DNA of 64,000 bases, taken from positions 101,140 through 165,139 of the forward strand of contig JACTMJ010000026.1 in assembly GCA_014584705.1 (NCBI GenBank). The letters are read 5' to 3'. A model generated the notes under the pieces. That model was not told the DNA's origin. It was given only the letters and a program-made list of their open reading frames with translations, and ran no database searches. Both the position numbers and the translations under genes were made by a program. Positions 51,109-60,135 of this stretch are shown piece by piece. Each line of letters begins with the position of its first letter. Position 1 is the first letter of the stretch. The DNA comes from Acidobacteriota bacterium. Lineage in GTDB: Bacteria; Acidobacteriota; Terriglobia; Bryobacterales; Bryobacteraceae.

Positions 51109-51935
51109 GCGCGAAGCCCAATCCGGATCCGGCGCTTGCCGCCGGATTTATCGAAACCCATTGCCATTTGGATGATGGGCAGTTTGAAGCGGAACGTGAC
51201 GCCGTTGTCGAGCGGGCGCTTGAAGCGGGCATCTCCATGCTGGTTTCCATCGGCACCGGGGACGGTCCGCCGGATCTGGAGGCGGGCATTCGCATGGCGG
51301 AAGCGTACGAGCCCGTCTATGCGAGCGTCGGGGTGCATCCGCATGACGCCTCGCGGGCTTCCGAGGAGACCTGGGCCGCCATGCGCGATCTTGCCGCCCA
51401 CCCGAAAGTGCTGATTCTCGGCGAGATGGGGCTCGATTTTCACTACGACCACTCTCCGCGCGAGGTGCAGCGCGGCGCTTTCCGCAGACAGTTGGAGATT
51501 GCGGCGGAACTGGGCATGCCCATCGCAATTCATACCAGGGAAGCATGGCGGGAGACCGTCGATTGCCTGCGCGAAGTCTGGGCCGGCGTCGGCAATGGCG
51601 GCATTTTCCATTGCTTTTCCGGTGGTTTGGCCGAGGCGGAGGAGGCGCTGTCGCTCGGCTTTTGTCTCGGCATCGGTGGCGTGCTCACCTTCCCCAGGGC
51701 GGAGGAACTGAGGGTTGCTGTAGCGGCCACTCCATTGAATCAATTACTTTTAGAGACGGATGCGCCCTATCTCGCTCCCGTCCCGTTCCGGGGGAAAAGA
51801 AACGAACCTGCATTCCTCGTTCACACCGCCCGGAAGCTGGCGGAGGTGAAAGGTCTTCCCCTGGAAGCCGTGCGGAGAGCGACATCCGAAAACTTCCAGA
51901 AAGTGGTCTTTGCCCGAAAGTTGGCGAATCAGTAA
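51105..51935 (+). CDS. TatD-family metal-dependent hydrolase
   Basis: The product has 276 residues from a GTG start overlapping the metG stop. Metal-binding motifs are in order: IETHCHLDD (H-x-H), LGEMGLDFHYD (Glu), IAIHTREAW (His), IFHCFSGG (His) and LLLETDAPYLAP (Asp). TatD proteins are Mg-dependent 3'-5' exonucleases or D-aminoacyl-tRNA deacylases in quality control. Despite the name they are not part of Tat transport. Confidence 0.95.
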   Translation: MSAKPNPDPALAAGFIETHCHLDDGQFEAERDAVVERALEAGISMLVSIGTGDGPPDLEAGIRMAEAYEPVYASVGVHPHDASRASEETWAAMRDLAAHPKVLILGEMGLDFHYDHSPREVQRGAFRRQLEIAAELGMPIAIHTREAWRETVDCLREVWAGVGNGGIFHCFSGGLAEAEEALSLGFCLGIGGVLTFPRAEELRVAVAATPLNQLLLETDAPYLAPVPFRGKRNEPAFLVHTARKLAEVKGLPLEAVRRATSENFQKVVFARKLANQ

Positions 51936-51951
51936 ACTAGGAATTCGCTTC

Positions 51952-52956
51952 ATGAGCATGAGCAGTGATCTTAGCCGCACGTTATCGGCTAGGGAAGTCT
52001 TCGAACTGATTGCCGGCGACCTTCACCGGGTGGAGGAGCAGTTCCGCGCGGAGTCCGTGGCTTCAGAATCAGCCGTGACGCTGATTGCCGAGCACCTGCA
52101 ATCGAGCGGCGGGAAGCGCCTGCGCCCCACGCTCGTGCTGCTCACGTCCAAGCTCTTCGCCAACCGGGACTTGCAGTGGAGCGTGCGCCTCGCGGCCGTG
52201 GTTGAGTTGATCCACACGGCTACCCTGATCCATGATGACGTGATCGACGAAGCGGAGACGCGCCGCGGCAGGGCTTCCACGAACGCGCTTTGGGGCAACC
52301 AAACGAGCGTGCTCTCCGGTGACTGGCTCTATATGCAGGCATTCCGAGTTGCGCTCGAAATGCGAAACTTCCACCTGCTCGATCTGCTCATCAGCATCAC
52401 GCAGCGCATGGTGGAAGGGGAACTCCTGCAGGCGCGGCTGCTCGGCCGGGTCGTGGATAGAGCCGAGTATCTCGAACTGGTGGATCGCAAGACCGCCAGC
52501 CTCTTCTCCGCCTGCGCCCGCCTCGGCGCCTGCGCCGGCAACGCCACGGAAGAAGAGGAAACCCGCCTCGGCAAGTTTGCCTGGAACCTCGGCATGGCTT
52601 TTCAGCTAGTGGACGATATCCTCGATTTCACGTCCACGGAAGAGACTCTCGGGAAGCCGGTCGGCAGCGACCTGCGCGAGGGCAAACTCACGCTTCCGCT
52701 CCTTTATGCCGTCGAGCAGGCGACGCCGGCCGAACGCGCCGATGTCGAACGTGTGCTTGCCGAGCGCAGTTACAATACCGTGCCTTTTGCGCGCGTGCTC
52801 GAGATCGTCCGCAACCACAGCGGTATCGAGTTTGCCCGCCAGGCCGCCGCCGAATACGCCGCCAAGGCCAGCATCCTGATCGGCCAGTTCCCCGAATCCG
52901 CCGCGCAGCGCGCCTTGCAGGCCCTGCCGGATTTTGTCGTGATGCGGGATTATTAG
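51952..52956 (+). CDS. Trans-isoprenyl diphosphate synthase (long chain)
   Basis: The product has 334 residues. The first aspartate-rich motif is IHDDVIDEAETRRG and the second is LVDDILDFTS. GGKRLRPTLVLL is the conserved isopentenyl-diphosphate-binding segment. Length and the presence of small residues before the first motif point to octaprenyl- or heptaprenyl-type products, which make quinone side chains in the cytoplasm. The ATG at 51952 follows AGGA; an upstream in-frame start inside tatD is unlikely. It is downstream of tatD by 16 nt and probably co-transcribed. Confidence 0.92.
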   Translation: MSMSSDLSRTLSAREVFELIAGDLHRVEEQFRAESVASESAVTLIAEHLQSSGGKRLRPTLVLLTSKLFANRDLQWSVRLAAVVELIHTATLIHDDVIDEAETRRGRASTNALWGNQTSVLSGDWLYMQAFRVALEMRNFHLLDLLISITQRMVEGELLQARLLGRVVDRAEYLELVDRKTASLFSACARLGACAGNATEEEETRLGKFAWNLGMAFQLVDDILDFTSTEETLGKPVGSDLREGKLTLPLLYAVEQATPAERADVERVLAERSYNTVPFARVLEIVRNHSGIEFARQAAAEYAAKASILIGQFPESAAQRALQALPDFVVMRDY

Positions 52957-53075
52957 TCCGCCCGCCGCCCGTTGCTTCCCTTCATTTCGCCCGAATTTGT
53001 TTTGGCGTTAGACTCTAGAAAAGCCCGCTCGTCTTTTTGGCCTGCCGGGCCGTCTTATCCGATGGAGCCGATAGT

Positions 53076-53627
53076 TTGATCCCACGCGTGGCCGAAGACA
53101 AAGACCTTGTCCTCGCTGCGCAGCGAGGCGACGTGGAGCCGTTCAACCGGCTCATCGAGCGATGGGAAAAGCGGATCTTCAACTACCTGCTGCGCATTTT
53201 GGGCGACCGCGAGGATGCCATGGATGTCAGCCAGGAAGTGTTCCTGAAGGCGTACCAGAAGATTCGGAGCCTCCAGGATGCGGATCGCTTTTCGTATTGG
53301 TTGTTTCGCATCGCGCATAACGAGGCCTACTCTCTCGTCCGCAAGTCGCGGCCGGAAGAGGAATGGAACGGCCATGGCGACGGCCCTGAATGGAGCCGCC
53401 GTATGGCGCCGGTCGAGGTGTCTCTGGCAGTCGAGACGGCCCTCGCCCGGCTGAGCCCCGAACAGCGTGAAGCGGTCGTGCTGAAGGTGTATCAAGGCTT
53501 CAAGTTTGAGGAGATCGGCGAGATTCTGGGTACCCCGGTCTCCACGATCAAGTCAAGGCTCTACACGGGGCTCGAGCTGCTGAAGCAGACGCTGGAGCCC
53601 CGCTTGGAGAAGCGCCAGACCGATTAG
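53076..53627 (+). CDS. ECF-type RNA polymerase sigma factor
   Basis: The product has 183 residues from a TTG at 53076 with GGAG 8 nt upstream; other starts at 53037 and 53088 are possible. Region 2 is FNRLIERWEKRIFNYLLRIL and DREDAMDVSQEVFLKAYQKI. Region 4 is SPEQREAVVLKVYQGFKFEE and IGEILGTPVSTIKSRLYTGL, a clear helix-turn-helix. Such factors redirect transcription in response to envelope signals. The next gene probably encodes its membrane regulator, and the secretion operon follows. Confidence 0.92.
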   Translation: MIPRVAEDKDLVLAAQRGDVEPFNRLIERWEKRIFNYLLRILGDREDAMDVSQEVFLKAYQKIRSLQDADRFSYWLFRIAHNEAYSLVRKSRPEEEWNGHGDGPEWSRRMAPVEVSLAVETALARLSPEQREAVVLKVYQGFKFEEIGEILGTPVSTIKSRLYTGLELLKQTLEPRLEKRQTD

Positions 53628-53675
53628 GCGTCTGCGCGGGAACGATGCAGGCCCAATGCAGACATGGAGCGAGCC

Positions 53676-54317
53676 ATGGATAAGAACGAACGCGACCTGC
53701 GGGATTTGGTGTTCGGCGACGAACTCGCCCGGACGCCGGATTCCGAACTGCAGGCAATCAATGAACACCCGGAGCGCCAGGACGAACTGAACCGCCTGCT
53801 CGAACTGCGCGAGGCTTTGCTGAGCCTGGAGGACGAAGATCCGCCGCGTCGTACGGTGCTGGTGGGCGCTCCCTCATCGGCGGAAGCTTCCTGGTGGAGG
53901 CGCATGTTGGCCTTCGGTTCGCCAGGATGGGGTTTTGCCGGTGCACTGGCGCTCGCCTTGGCGGTGCTGGCTCACGGATGGATGGCGCGCCCGTTCGCCA
54001 GCGGGCCGGCTACGAACGAGGTGGTGGCGAAAGCTCCCGCGGTCGCGGTATCCCCGGAACTCGACGCCGAGGCCGTGAACGCCCGCATCGACGCCGCCGT
54101 GGAGCAACGCCTTGCGGCCGCCATTACCAGAGTGAAGGCGGAACTCCGGCAGGAGCATGAACAGGAGACGAAGCGTCTGGTGAATGCGGCCGAACAGAGG
54201 CTGGAGCGGGAACACGATAACGAGATGTACCAGATGCGCGAAGCGGTCGCGTTCATCCAGAAGAAGTACGGCCGCCAGATGGTGGCGAACGTTGCCTTCA
54301 TGGGTGAGCGGCAATGA
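53676..54317 (+). CDS. Single-pass membrane protein, probable anti-sigma factor
   Basis: The product has 213 residues from an ATG with GGAG 6 nt upstream. About 85 cytoplasmic residues, acidic and helical (DKNERDLRDLVFGDELAR, then QDELNRLLELREALLSLED), precede one membrane helix (FAGALALALAVLAHGWMA). A long coiled coil follows outside (VNARIDAAVEQRLAAAITR and QEHEQETKRLVNAAEQRLER). The zinc-binding H-x-x-x-C-x-x-C motif of ZAS anti-sigma factors is absent. Position directly after a sigma gene is the main reason for the assignment; I do not recognise the family. Confidence 0.7.
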   Translation: MDKNERDLRDLVFGDELARTPDSELQAINEHPERQDELNRLLELREALLSLEDEDPPRRTVLVGAPSSAEASWWRRMLAFGSPGWGFAGALALALAVLAHGWMARPFASGPATNEVVAKAPAVAVSPELDAEAVNARIDAAVEQRLAAAITRVKAELRQEHEQETKRLVNAAEQRLEREHDNEMYQMREAVAFIQKKYGRQMVANVAFMGERQ

Positions 54318-54895
54318 TGGCCTTGGGCCTGCGAGGCTTTTTCCGCGCTCTGGCGTCCCTCGCGTTGCTAAGCGGGTTGCTGCTTGCGGAGACCCCGGCG
54401 GAATCACCGCGTCTCGATTTCAGTGCCGTGCGCCGGTCGGAACGCGCGATCGACGGGCGCATCGAGCGCTACAACACGGAGAGCCCGATGGAAGTCATCG
54501 GCGCCACCCGCGGCGTCTATCTCGCCGGCACGGGGCTGCTCTTCTCGATCGAAGTCAGCCTCTCCCCGGCGGTGGGAATCTCTCCCTTTTTCACTCGGAT
54601 GCCGCCCGGTGAGGTGGAGAAAATTCATGCCGCGAAACTGGGGCGGGTGCCCGTGCTGCGGCAACTGCTGTTGACGTTGCTGCCCGAGATGGCCAAGGCC
54701 CACGCCGACGTCCCGGCAAGCGAAGAAATTGTGATGGGCGCAACGCTTTTCTATTTCCCCTATGAGAACCTGAAGGGTCTGCCGGCGCAGATGGTGGTTC
54801 GCGCGAACGTGGGTGCGCTTCGCAAGCTGCAAACCACCGGCGACGCGAACGATGCGGCCCGGGTCGCACCCATCGCGAAGATCACTCTATACTAA
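54314..54895 (+). CDS. Unrecognised exported protein
   Basis: The product has 193 residues with a signal peptide (FFRALASLALLSGLLLAE). The mature part has a VIGATRGVYLAGTGLLFSIE segment, suggesting beta-strands, then PGEVEKIHAAKLGRVPVLRQ and a FYFPYENLKGLPAQMVVRAN segment. It overlaps the previous gene by 4 nt (ATGA) and precedes gspE by 23 nt. It may be the periplasmic sensor of the sigma/anti-sigma system or a secretion accessory. Neither can be shown from sequence. Confidence 0.7.
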   Translation: MMALGLRGFFRALASLALLSGLLLAETPAESPRLDFSAVRRSERAIDGRIERYNTESPMEVIGATRGVYLAGTGLLFSIEVSLSPAVGISPFFTRMPPGEVEKIHAAKLGRVPVLRQLLLTLLPEMAKAHADVPASEEIVMGATLFYFPYENLKGLPAQMVVRANVGALRKLQTTGDANDAARVAPIAKITLY

Positions 54896-54918
54896 GCATC
54901 GTCCACACCACGCAGCAC

Positions 54919-56625
54919 ATGAGTACGAGAGCGCTACCAGCCGACGCAGGTCCCACCCAGTCCGATGCAGCCCCGCGTCCGCAACGCCTGGGCGAGCGCC
55001 TCATCGCCAAAGGGCTGATCTCCCTCGAAGACCTTGAGAAGGCTCTCGAGATTCAGAAGGAGCGCGGCGACAAGATCGGCCGGATTCTGGTGGATCTTGG
55101 CTTCGTTTCGTCGAAGGACGTGCTGGCTACCCTGGCCGAGCAGTTGGGGCTGGATCTGGTGAACCTCCAGAGTGAGCCGCCCGGCGCACCTGAACTCGAA
55201 GGTCTCAATGCGCGTTTTCTGCGGCAGGCGCGCGCCATTCCGTACGCGGTGGAAGATTCCGTTCTGCTGCTCGCGATGGCGGACCCGCTCGATTTTGAGA
55301 CCATCGCCGCCGTGCATCGCTTTACCGGTTTGCGGACGAGGCCCGTGCTCGCGGCGGAAGCGGAGATTCTCGAAGCGGTGGAGCGCCATTACGCGGATTC
55401 CCACCCTCGCGCGGGGGTGGGTGCGTTCGAGGGCGAGGACGCCGAGGCGCTGGCCGATCTCGAACAGCTCCGTGACATGGCGTCCGAAGCGCCGGTCATC
55501 CGTCTCGTGAATACGATGATCGCCCAGGCCGTGGAGAAGCGCGCCAGTGACATCCATATCGAACCGTTCGAGAAGGAGTTCCGCGTCCGCTACCGCGTGG
55601 ATGGCGTGCTCTACAACCAGGATTCTCCGCCGAAAGAGCTGAAAGCCGCCATCATCTCCCGCCTCAAGCTCATGGCCCGTTTGAACATTGCGGAACGGCG
55701 GCTGCCACAGGATGGCCGCATCAAGATCAAGGTGATGGGCCGGGAAGTGGACCTCCGCGTTTCCACCCTTCCCACCCTCTACGGCGAGAGCGTCGTGATG
55801 CGCCTGCTCGATCGTTCCGCCGGTGATTTCTATGACTTGCAGCGTCTGGGTTTCGACGATCGGATGCTCGGGCGGATGCACCATTTCACCTCGCTTCCGC
55901 ACGGCATCTTTCTCGTCACCGGCCCCACCGGAAGCGGCAAGTCCACCACGCTCTATTCGGCGCTCAAACGGATTAACCAGCCGGATAAGAAGATCATTAC
56001 CATCGAAGATCCCGTCGAGTATCAGATGGACGGGATCAATCAGATCTTCGTCAATCCGCAGATTGGCCTCGATTTCGCCACCGGGCTTCGACACATCGTC
56101 CGGCAGGACCCCGACGTCATCATGGTGGGCGAGATCCGCGATCGCGAAACGGCCGACATCGCCATCCGCGCGGCGCTCACCGGGCACTTTGTCTACTCCA
56201 CGTTGCACACCAACGACGCGCCCAGCGCCATCACGCGCCTGCACGACATGGGCGTGGAGAATTACCTGATGAGTTCCACGATCGTCGCCGTGCTCGCGCA
56301 ACGCCTGGTGCGCGTGCTCTGCAAGCACTGCAAGCGGGAAGAGGGTACGATTCGCACCGATGACGGCAGGCTCATTCCCCATTTCAAGGGCGCGGGTTGC
56401 CAGCATTGTTTCGGCCTCGGCTACAGCGGGCGCATGGGCATTTTTGAGTTGATGGAATTGAACGACCGTTTGCGCGAACTCATCATGCAGAACGCCAACG
56501 CCGTGCAATTGGCGACAGCGGCGCGGGAGTTGGGCATGCGGACCCTGCGCGAAGACGGCTGGTTCAAGGTGGAGACCGGAATGACCTCCGCGGAGGAGAT
56601 CATCCGCGTTACCCAGGATTTGTAG
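54919..56625 (+). CDS. gspE: Type II secretion ATPase GspE
   Basis: The product has 568 residues. The N-terminal MshEN-type domain (GERLIAKGLISLEDLEKALE) leads to the ATPase with Walker A GPTGSGKSTT at about residue 335, the Asp box IIIEDPVEY-type segment (ITIEDPVEYQMDGINQI), Walker B-like DPDVIMVGEIRD and the His box STLHTNDA. A tetra-cysteine zinc motif (Cys468, Cys471, Cys494, Cys497) is typical of secretion and pilus ATPases. It powers pseudopilus assembly at the inner membrane. It is the first core gene of the operon and is followed by gspF after 9 nt. Confidence 0.95.
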   Translation: MSTRALPADAGPTQSDAAPRPQRLGERLIAKGLISLEDLEKALEIQKERGDKIGRILVDLGFVSSKDVLATLAEQLGLDLVNLQSEPPGAPELEGLNARFLRQARAIPYAVEDSVLLLAMADPLDFETIAAVHRFTGLRTRPVLAAEAEILEAVERHYADSHPRAGVGAFEGEDAEALADLEQLRDMASEAPVIRLVNTMIAQAVEKRASDIHIEPFEKEFRVRYRVDGVLYNQDSPPKELKAAIISRLKLMARLNIAERRLPQDGRIKIKVMGREVDLRVSTLPTLYGESVVMRLLDRSAGDFYDLQRLGFDDRMLGRMHHFTSLPHGIFLVTGPTGSGKSTTLYSALKRINQPDKKIITIEDPVEYQMDGINQIFVNPQIGLDFATGLRHIVRQDPDVIMVGEIRDRETADIAIRAALTGHFVYSTLHTNDAPSAITRLHDMGVENYLMSSTIVAVLAQRLVRVLCKHCKREEGTIRTDDGRLIPHFKGAGCQHCFGLGYSGRMGIFELMELNDRLRELIMQNANAVQLATAARELGMRTLREDGWFKVETGMTSAEEIIRVTQDL

Positions 56626-56634
56626 CGGCGCACG

Positions 56635-57843
56635 ATGGCGACTTTCCATTTCAGAGCGGTTGCGGGCGACGGGCGCGTACGTTCCGGCATTCTCCACGGG
56701 GATTCCGAGCGGGAGATTGCGCGGGAACTCATGCGGCAGGGCCTGACCCCGGTCTACGTGGGCGCCGGGAAGAAACAGCGCGCGGAGTTGTCGCTCCCGC
56801 AGTGGGGCGCCCCCGGCCGCAAGGACGTTCTGTTCTTTACGCAGGAACTGTCCACGCTCCTGAACGCGGGCGTCCCGCTTGACCGGGCTATCGCCATCAC
56901 CAGCGAACTCACGGAGAACAGCCAGTTTCGCTTCCTCGTGAACGATCTGCTGCGCCTCGTTAAGGGCGGCCGTTCCCTCGCCGACGCCCTGGCGACTCAC
57001 CCCAAGCATTTCTCTGAGTTGTACGTGAACATGGTGCGCGCCGGGGAGGCCAGTGGCTCACTTGCGCACATCTTTGAGCGCCTGGCGAAATTCGAGGAGA
57101 GCCGGGACGAGTTGCGCAGCTACATCGTCTCGTCGATGGTCTATCCCGTCCTGCTATGTCTCGTGGGCATTGCCTCCATCTTTGTGCTGATGAACTTCGT
57201 GGTGCCCCGCTTCGCCAAGGTCTTCGCGGATGCCCGCATTCAGGTGCCCGCGCCCACGCAGCTCATGATTCAGATTTCCCAGTTCTTTCAGGCGTACACC
57301 GTGCCGCTGCTGATCCTGGTTGCCATCGGCATCGTGGCGCATCAGTATTATGTAAGAACGCCGGAGGGCCGCATGTGGTGGGATGGCTTTCAGCTCCGCA
57401 TCCCCGTCCTGGGCGACGCGCTCCGCAAGGCGGAAACCGCGCGCTTTGCGCGGTCCATGGCGACGCTGGTTGCCAACAGCGTGCCCTTGGTGCAGTCCAT
57501 CCTGATCGCCCGCAACATCGTGAGCAACCGGATGATGTCGTCTTCGCTAGACGCCGTGGCGCAAGGGGTGAAGCGCGGGGAGGGCATCGCCGCCCCGCTG
57601 CGCCGCACCAACCAGTTTCCCGCGCTCGCCGGTCACCTCCTGCTCGTGGGGGAGGAGACGGGTTCGCTCGACGCCATGTTCCTGCGCATGGCCGAAATTT
57701 ACGAAACCGAAACCAAAGCGGCTATCAAGCGCTTTACGGCGCTCTTCGAGCCGCTTGTTATCCTGATCATGGGTATCATCGTCGGAGCGTTGATCCTGAC
57801 GATGCTGCTTGGAATCACCAGCATCAACGAGGTGGCACTATGA
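56635..57843 (+). CDS. gspF: Type II secretion inner-membrane platform protein GspF
   Basis: The product has 402 residues. It has two GspF/PilC-type cytoplasmic repeats (FFTQELSTLLNAGVPLDRAI and FARSMATLVANSVPLVQSI) and three hydrophobic segments, the last near the C terminus (LFEPLVILIMGIIVGALILT). It couples the ATPase to pseudopilin assembly. Its stop overlaps the gspG start (ATGA). Confidence 0.95.
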   Translation: MATFHFRAVAGDGRVRSGILHGDSEREIARELMRQGLTPVYVGAGKKQRAELSLPQWGAPGRKDVLFFTQELSTLLNAGVPLDRAIAITSELTENSQFRFLVNDLLRLVKGGRSLADALATHPKHFSELYVNMVRAGEASGSLAHIFERLAKFEESRDELRSYIVSSMVYPVLLCLVGIASIFVLMNFVVPRFAKVFADARIQVPAPTQLMIQISQFFQAYTVPLLILVAIGIVAHQYYVRTPEGRMWWDGFQLRIPVLGDALRKAETARFARSMATLVANSVPLVQSILIARNIVSNRMMSSSLDAVAQGVKRGEGIAAPLRRTNQFPALAGHLLLVGEETGSLDAMFLRMAEIYETETKAAIKRFTALFEPLVILIMGIIVGALILTMLLGITSINEVAL

Positions 57844-58286
57844 CGCACCAGAACTCCCATCGCCGCCGACGGCGGCAAGCCGGTATTACGCTCATCGAAA
57901 TGCTGGTTGTGATGACGATCATCGCCCTGTTTGCGACGCTTGTGGCACCGCAACTGCTGAACCAGGGGGATAAGGCCCGGGTCACCAAGGCGAAAGCCGA
58001 CATCGCCGGCCTCAAGACGGCCCTCACGATGTACAAGCTCGATACCGGGGTCTTCCCCACCACGGAGCAGGGGCTGAAGGCACTCGAAACCGCACCCTCG
58101 GGAGTGAAGAACTGGAGCGGCCCGTATCTGCAGGAAGTGCTTGTGTCGGACCCCTGGGGCAACCCGTACGACTATCGCTTCCCCGGCCAGCGCGGCAATG
58201 AGCCGGACATCCTCTCCTACGGGGCGGATGGCCAGCCGGGCGGTGAAGACCTCAATGCCGATATCGTCAGTTGGAAATCGAACTGA
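57840..58286 (+). CDS. gspG: Major pseudopilin GspG
   Basis: The product has 148 residues. A basic leader (RRRRRQAG) is cut before ITLIEMLVVMTIIALFATLV, with Glu at mature position 5. The C-terminal part has the GspG signature GLKALETAPSG, DPWGNPYDYRFPGQRG and SYGADGQPGGEDLNADI, including the calcium-site region. It polymerises into the pseudopilus. The start at 57840 overlaps the gspF stop. Confidence 0.95.
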   Translation: MTHQNSHRRRRRQAGITLIEMLVVMTIIALFATLVAPQLLNQGDKARVTKAKADIAGLKTALTMYKLDTGVFPTTEQGLKALETAPSGVKNWSGPYLQEVLVSDPWGNPYDYRFPGQRGNEPDILSYGADGQPGGEDLNADIVSWKSN

Positions 58287-58329
58287 CCGCGGCTACCCCG
58301 CGAAGCCGGTATCGACAGCCGATTGAGCC

Positions 58330-58887
58330 ATGAGCCAGCGTTCCATCAACGCCACCAATGCGCCTCAACCGATGTCCGCGCTCCCAAGGGCTTTCTCCGC
58401 CCAGGCGGGGGTCACGCTGGTTGAGATGCTCGTGGTGGTGGTGATCATCGGCCTGATGGTCGGCATCACCGTGCCCGCTTTCCAGGCCGGGCTCCCGTCT
58501 ATTCGTCTCCGAAGCGCGTCTACCTCGGTAGCGCAGTTGCTCAACGCCGCGTGCAATCAGGTGGAGCGCGGCCAGGTGGCGGTGCTCCTCGAAGTGGATC
58601 CGGCGAAACGCAAGCTCCGCTTCCGGAGCATCCGGGGCGAAGGCGAGGACGAAATGGAATTGCCGCAAGGCGTAGAGATCGCGGCCATCGCGCCACTGTT
58701 GCCGGGAATGCCAGCACCGCCCGCGACACCCCCGCGTGCGCGCGACTTTTTGCTCTATCCGGGTGGGGCATTCCCCGCCATCGCCATTGAATTGCGCAAT
58801 GAACGCGGAGCGGGCAAAATCATCCGTTTGAATCCCATTGCCGCCGCTCCCGTGATTGAGGATGCGCCCGCCCGCGTCACGCCATGA
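58330..58887 (+). CDS. gspH: Minor pseudopilin GspH-like
   Basis: The product has 185 residues. A leader of about 27 residues ends AQAG before VTLVEMLVVVVIIGLMVGIT. The following globular part (LRSASTSVAQLLNAACNQVE) resembles GspH/FimT domains. Its position after gspG supports gspH. It overlaps the next gene by 4 nt. Confidence 0.85.
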   Translation: MSQRSINATNAPQPMSALPRAFSAQAGVTLVEMLVVVVIIGLMVGITVPAFQAGLPSIRLRSASTSVAQLLNAACNQVERGQVAVLLEVDPAKRKLRFRSIRGEGEDEMELPQGVEIAAIAPLLPGMPAPPATPPRARDFLLYPGGAFPAIAIELRNERGAGKIIRLNPIAAAPVIEDAPARVTP

Positions 58888-59378
58888 ATCCGCCGATCCG
58901 AACATTTCGCGGAGACCGCATTGAAGCCCCGGCGTCGCCTGGTCCGCGCGATCGCGAAGCCGGTTTCACGCTCCTTGAAGCGCTGGTTGCTACCTTGATC
59001 ATGGCCATTGCCGTGGTGGGGTTGCTGTCCGCAATCTCCACCTCTCTCGGCAATGCCGCGCGCCTCACGGAGCATGATCAGATTTCCTCTCTCTCCCGGC
59101 GGAAGATGGAAGATCTCCTCGCCGCGCCCATGCCCTTGGGCCAAACCCTGGCCGGCCGCTTCTCTCCGGCGGAGAGCGGCGGCTTGGAAGCTGGTTGGAG
59201 CGCGGTGGTATATCCCTTCGAAGGCAACATGGCAGGAATGGGTGATGCCGTTCTGGATCGCCTCGTGCTCGAAGTCTGGTGGATCAGCGACGGCAAGCGC
59301 CGTACGGTGGAGCTGGAAACCTACCGTGCACGGCGCGTCCTGAACAGCGCGGACTTGGAACGGTATCCGCGTGGCTAG
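58884..59378 (+). CDS. gspI: Minor pseudopilin GspI-like
   Basis: The product has 164 residues. A 27-residue leader ends REAG before FTLLEALVATLIMAIAVVGL. The short globular domain fits GspI. It probably joins GspJ and GspK at the tip of the pseudopilus. It overlaps gspJ by 8 nt. Confidence 0.83.
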   Translation: MNPPIRTFRGDRIEAPASPGPRDREAGFTLLEALVATLIMAIAVVGLLSAISTSLGNAARLTEHDQISSLSRRKMEDLLAAPMPLGQTLAGRFSPAESGGLEAGWSAVVYPFEGNMAGMGDAVLDRLVLEVWWISDGKRRTVELETYRARRVLNSADLERYPRG

Positions 59379-60135
59379 CCGGAACGGGTCCCGCGCACCC
59401 CAAGGCGAGCGCGGCATGACGCTCATTGAGGTGCTGATCGCCGTCACTCTTGTGGGGATGCTCATGGTGGGCATCGCCTATTCGCTGGGGATCGGTCTTC
59501 GGGCGATGGAGCGTTCCAATGACCGCCTCGCGCTCAACCGGCGCATCGAGCGCACCCAGGAGATTCTCGAGCAGCAGCTACTGAACCTGACGCCGGTTTC
59601 CGCCGCCTGCATTCTGGAGAATCCCGTGGCACCGCAGGCGATGCCGTTCTTTCAGGGAGAGCCCCAGCAAATGCGCTTCGTCTCCACTTACTCCCTCACC
59701 GAAGGCGCTCGCGGCTACCCTCGCATTCTGGAGTTCACCGTCGTGCCCGGAGATCCTAAGCGCAACCCTCCGGGCGTGCGGCTGATCGTCAATGAGTTCC
59801 TCTACTCCGGCCCCGCAAGCGCCGGACAGACCTGTTTTGGACTGATGCCGGACCCCGTAACCCACGCACTGGTTCCCCGCTTCGCACCCATCCAGCCCCG
59901 CCCGGATTCGTTTATTCTGGCCGATCGGCTGCTCGGTGCGCGCTTCCGTTTCCTGCAATACCTGGCCCCGCCGGAAGCCCCGCGATGGGTCGATCAATGG
60001 ATCTTCAAGGAACTGCCGGAGGCCATCGCGGTCGAGATGGTCCCGCTGCCGGGCGAAAACTCCGGTGTGCAGCCGGCCACCCTCGTAGTTCCTCTGCGCG
60101 TGGACCGCCTTCCGGGGAAACGATATGGTGATTAG
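59371..60135 (+). CDS. gspJ: Minor pseudopilin GspJ-like
   Basis: The product has 254 residues from a GTG start. The prepilin site is GERG before MTLIEVLIAVTLVGMLMVG. The larger beta-rich globular part (RFVSTYSLTEGARGYPRILE and LLGARFRFLQYLAP) fits GspJ. The gene overlaps gspI by 8 nt at its start and gspK by 11 nt at its end. Confidence 0.85.
   Translation: MASRNGSRAPQGERGMTLIEVLIAVTLVGMLMVGIAYSLGIGLRAMERSNDRLALNRRIERTQEILEQQLLNLTPVSAACILENPVAPQAMPFFQGEPQQMRFVSTYSLTEGARGYPRILEFTVVPGDPKRNPPGVRLIVNEFLYSGPASAGQTCFGLMPDPVTHALVPRFAPIQPRPDSFILADRLLGARFRFLQYLAPPEAPRWVDQWIFKELPEAIAVEMVPLPGENSGVQPATLVVPLRVDRLPGKRYGD

Noticed and set aside
54934..57009. A 691-codon minus-strand frame opposite gspE and gspF
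   Set aside because: It is a shadow of two well-supported secretion genes.
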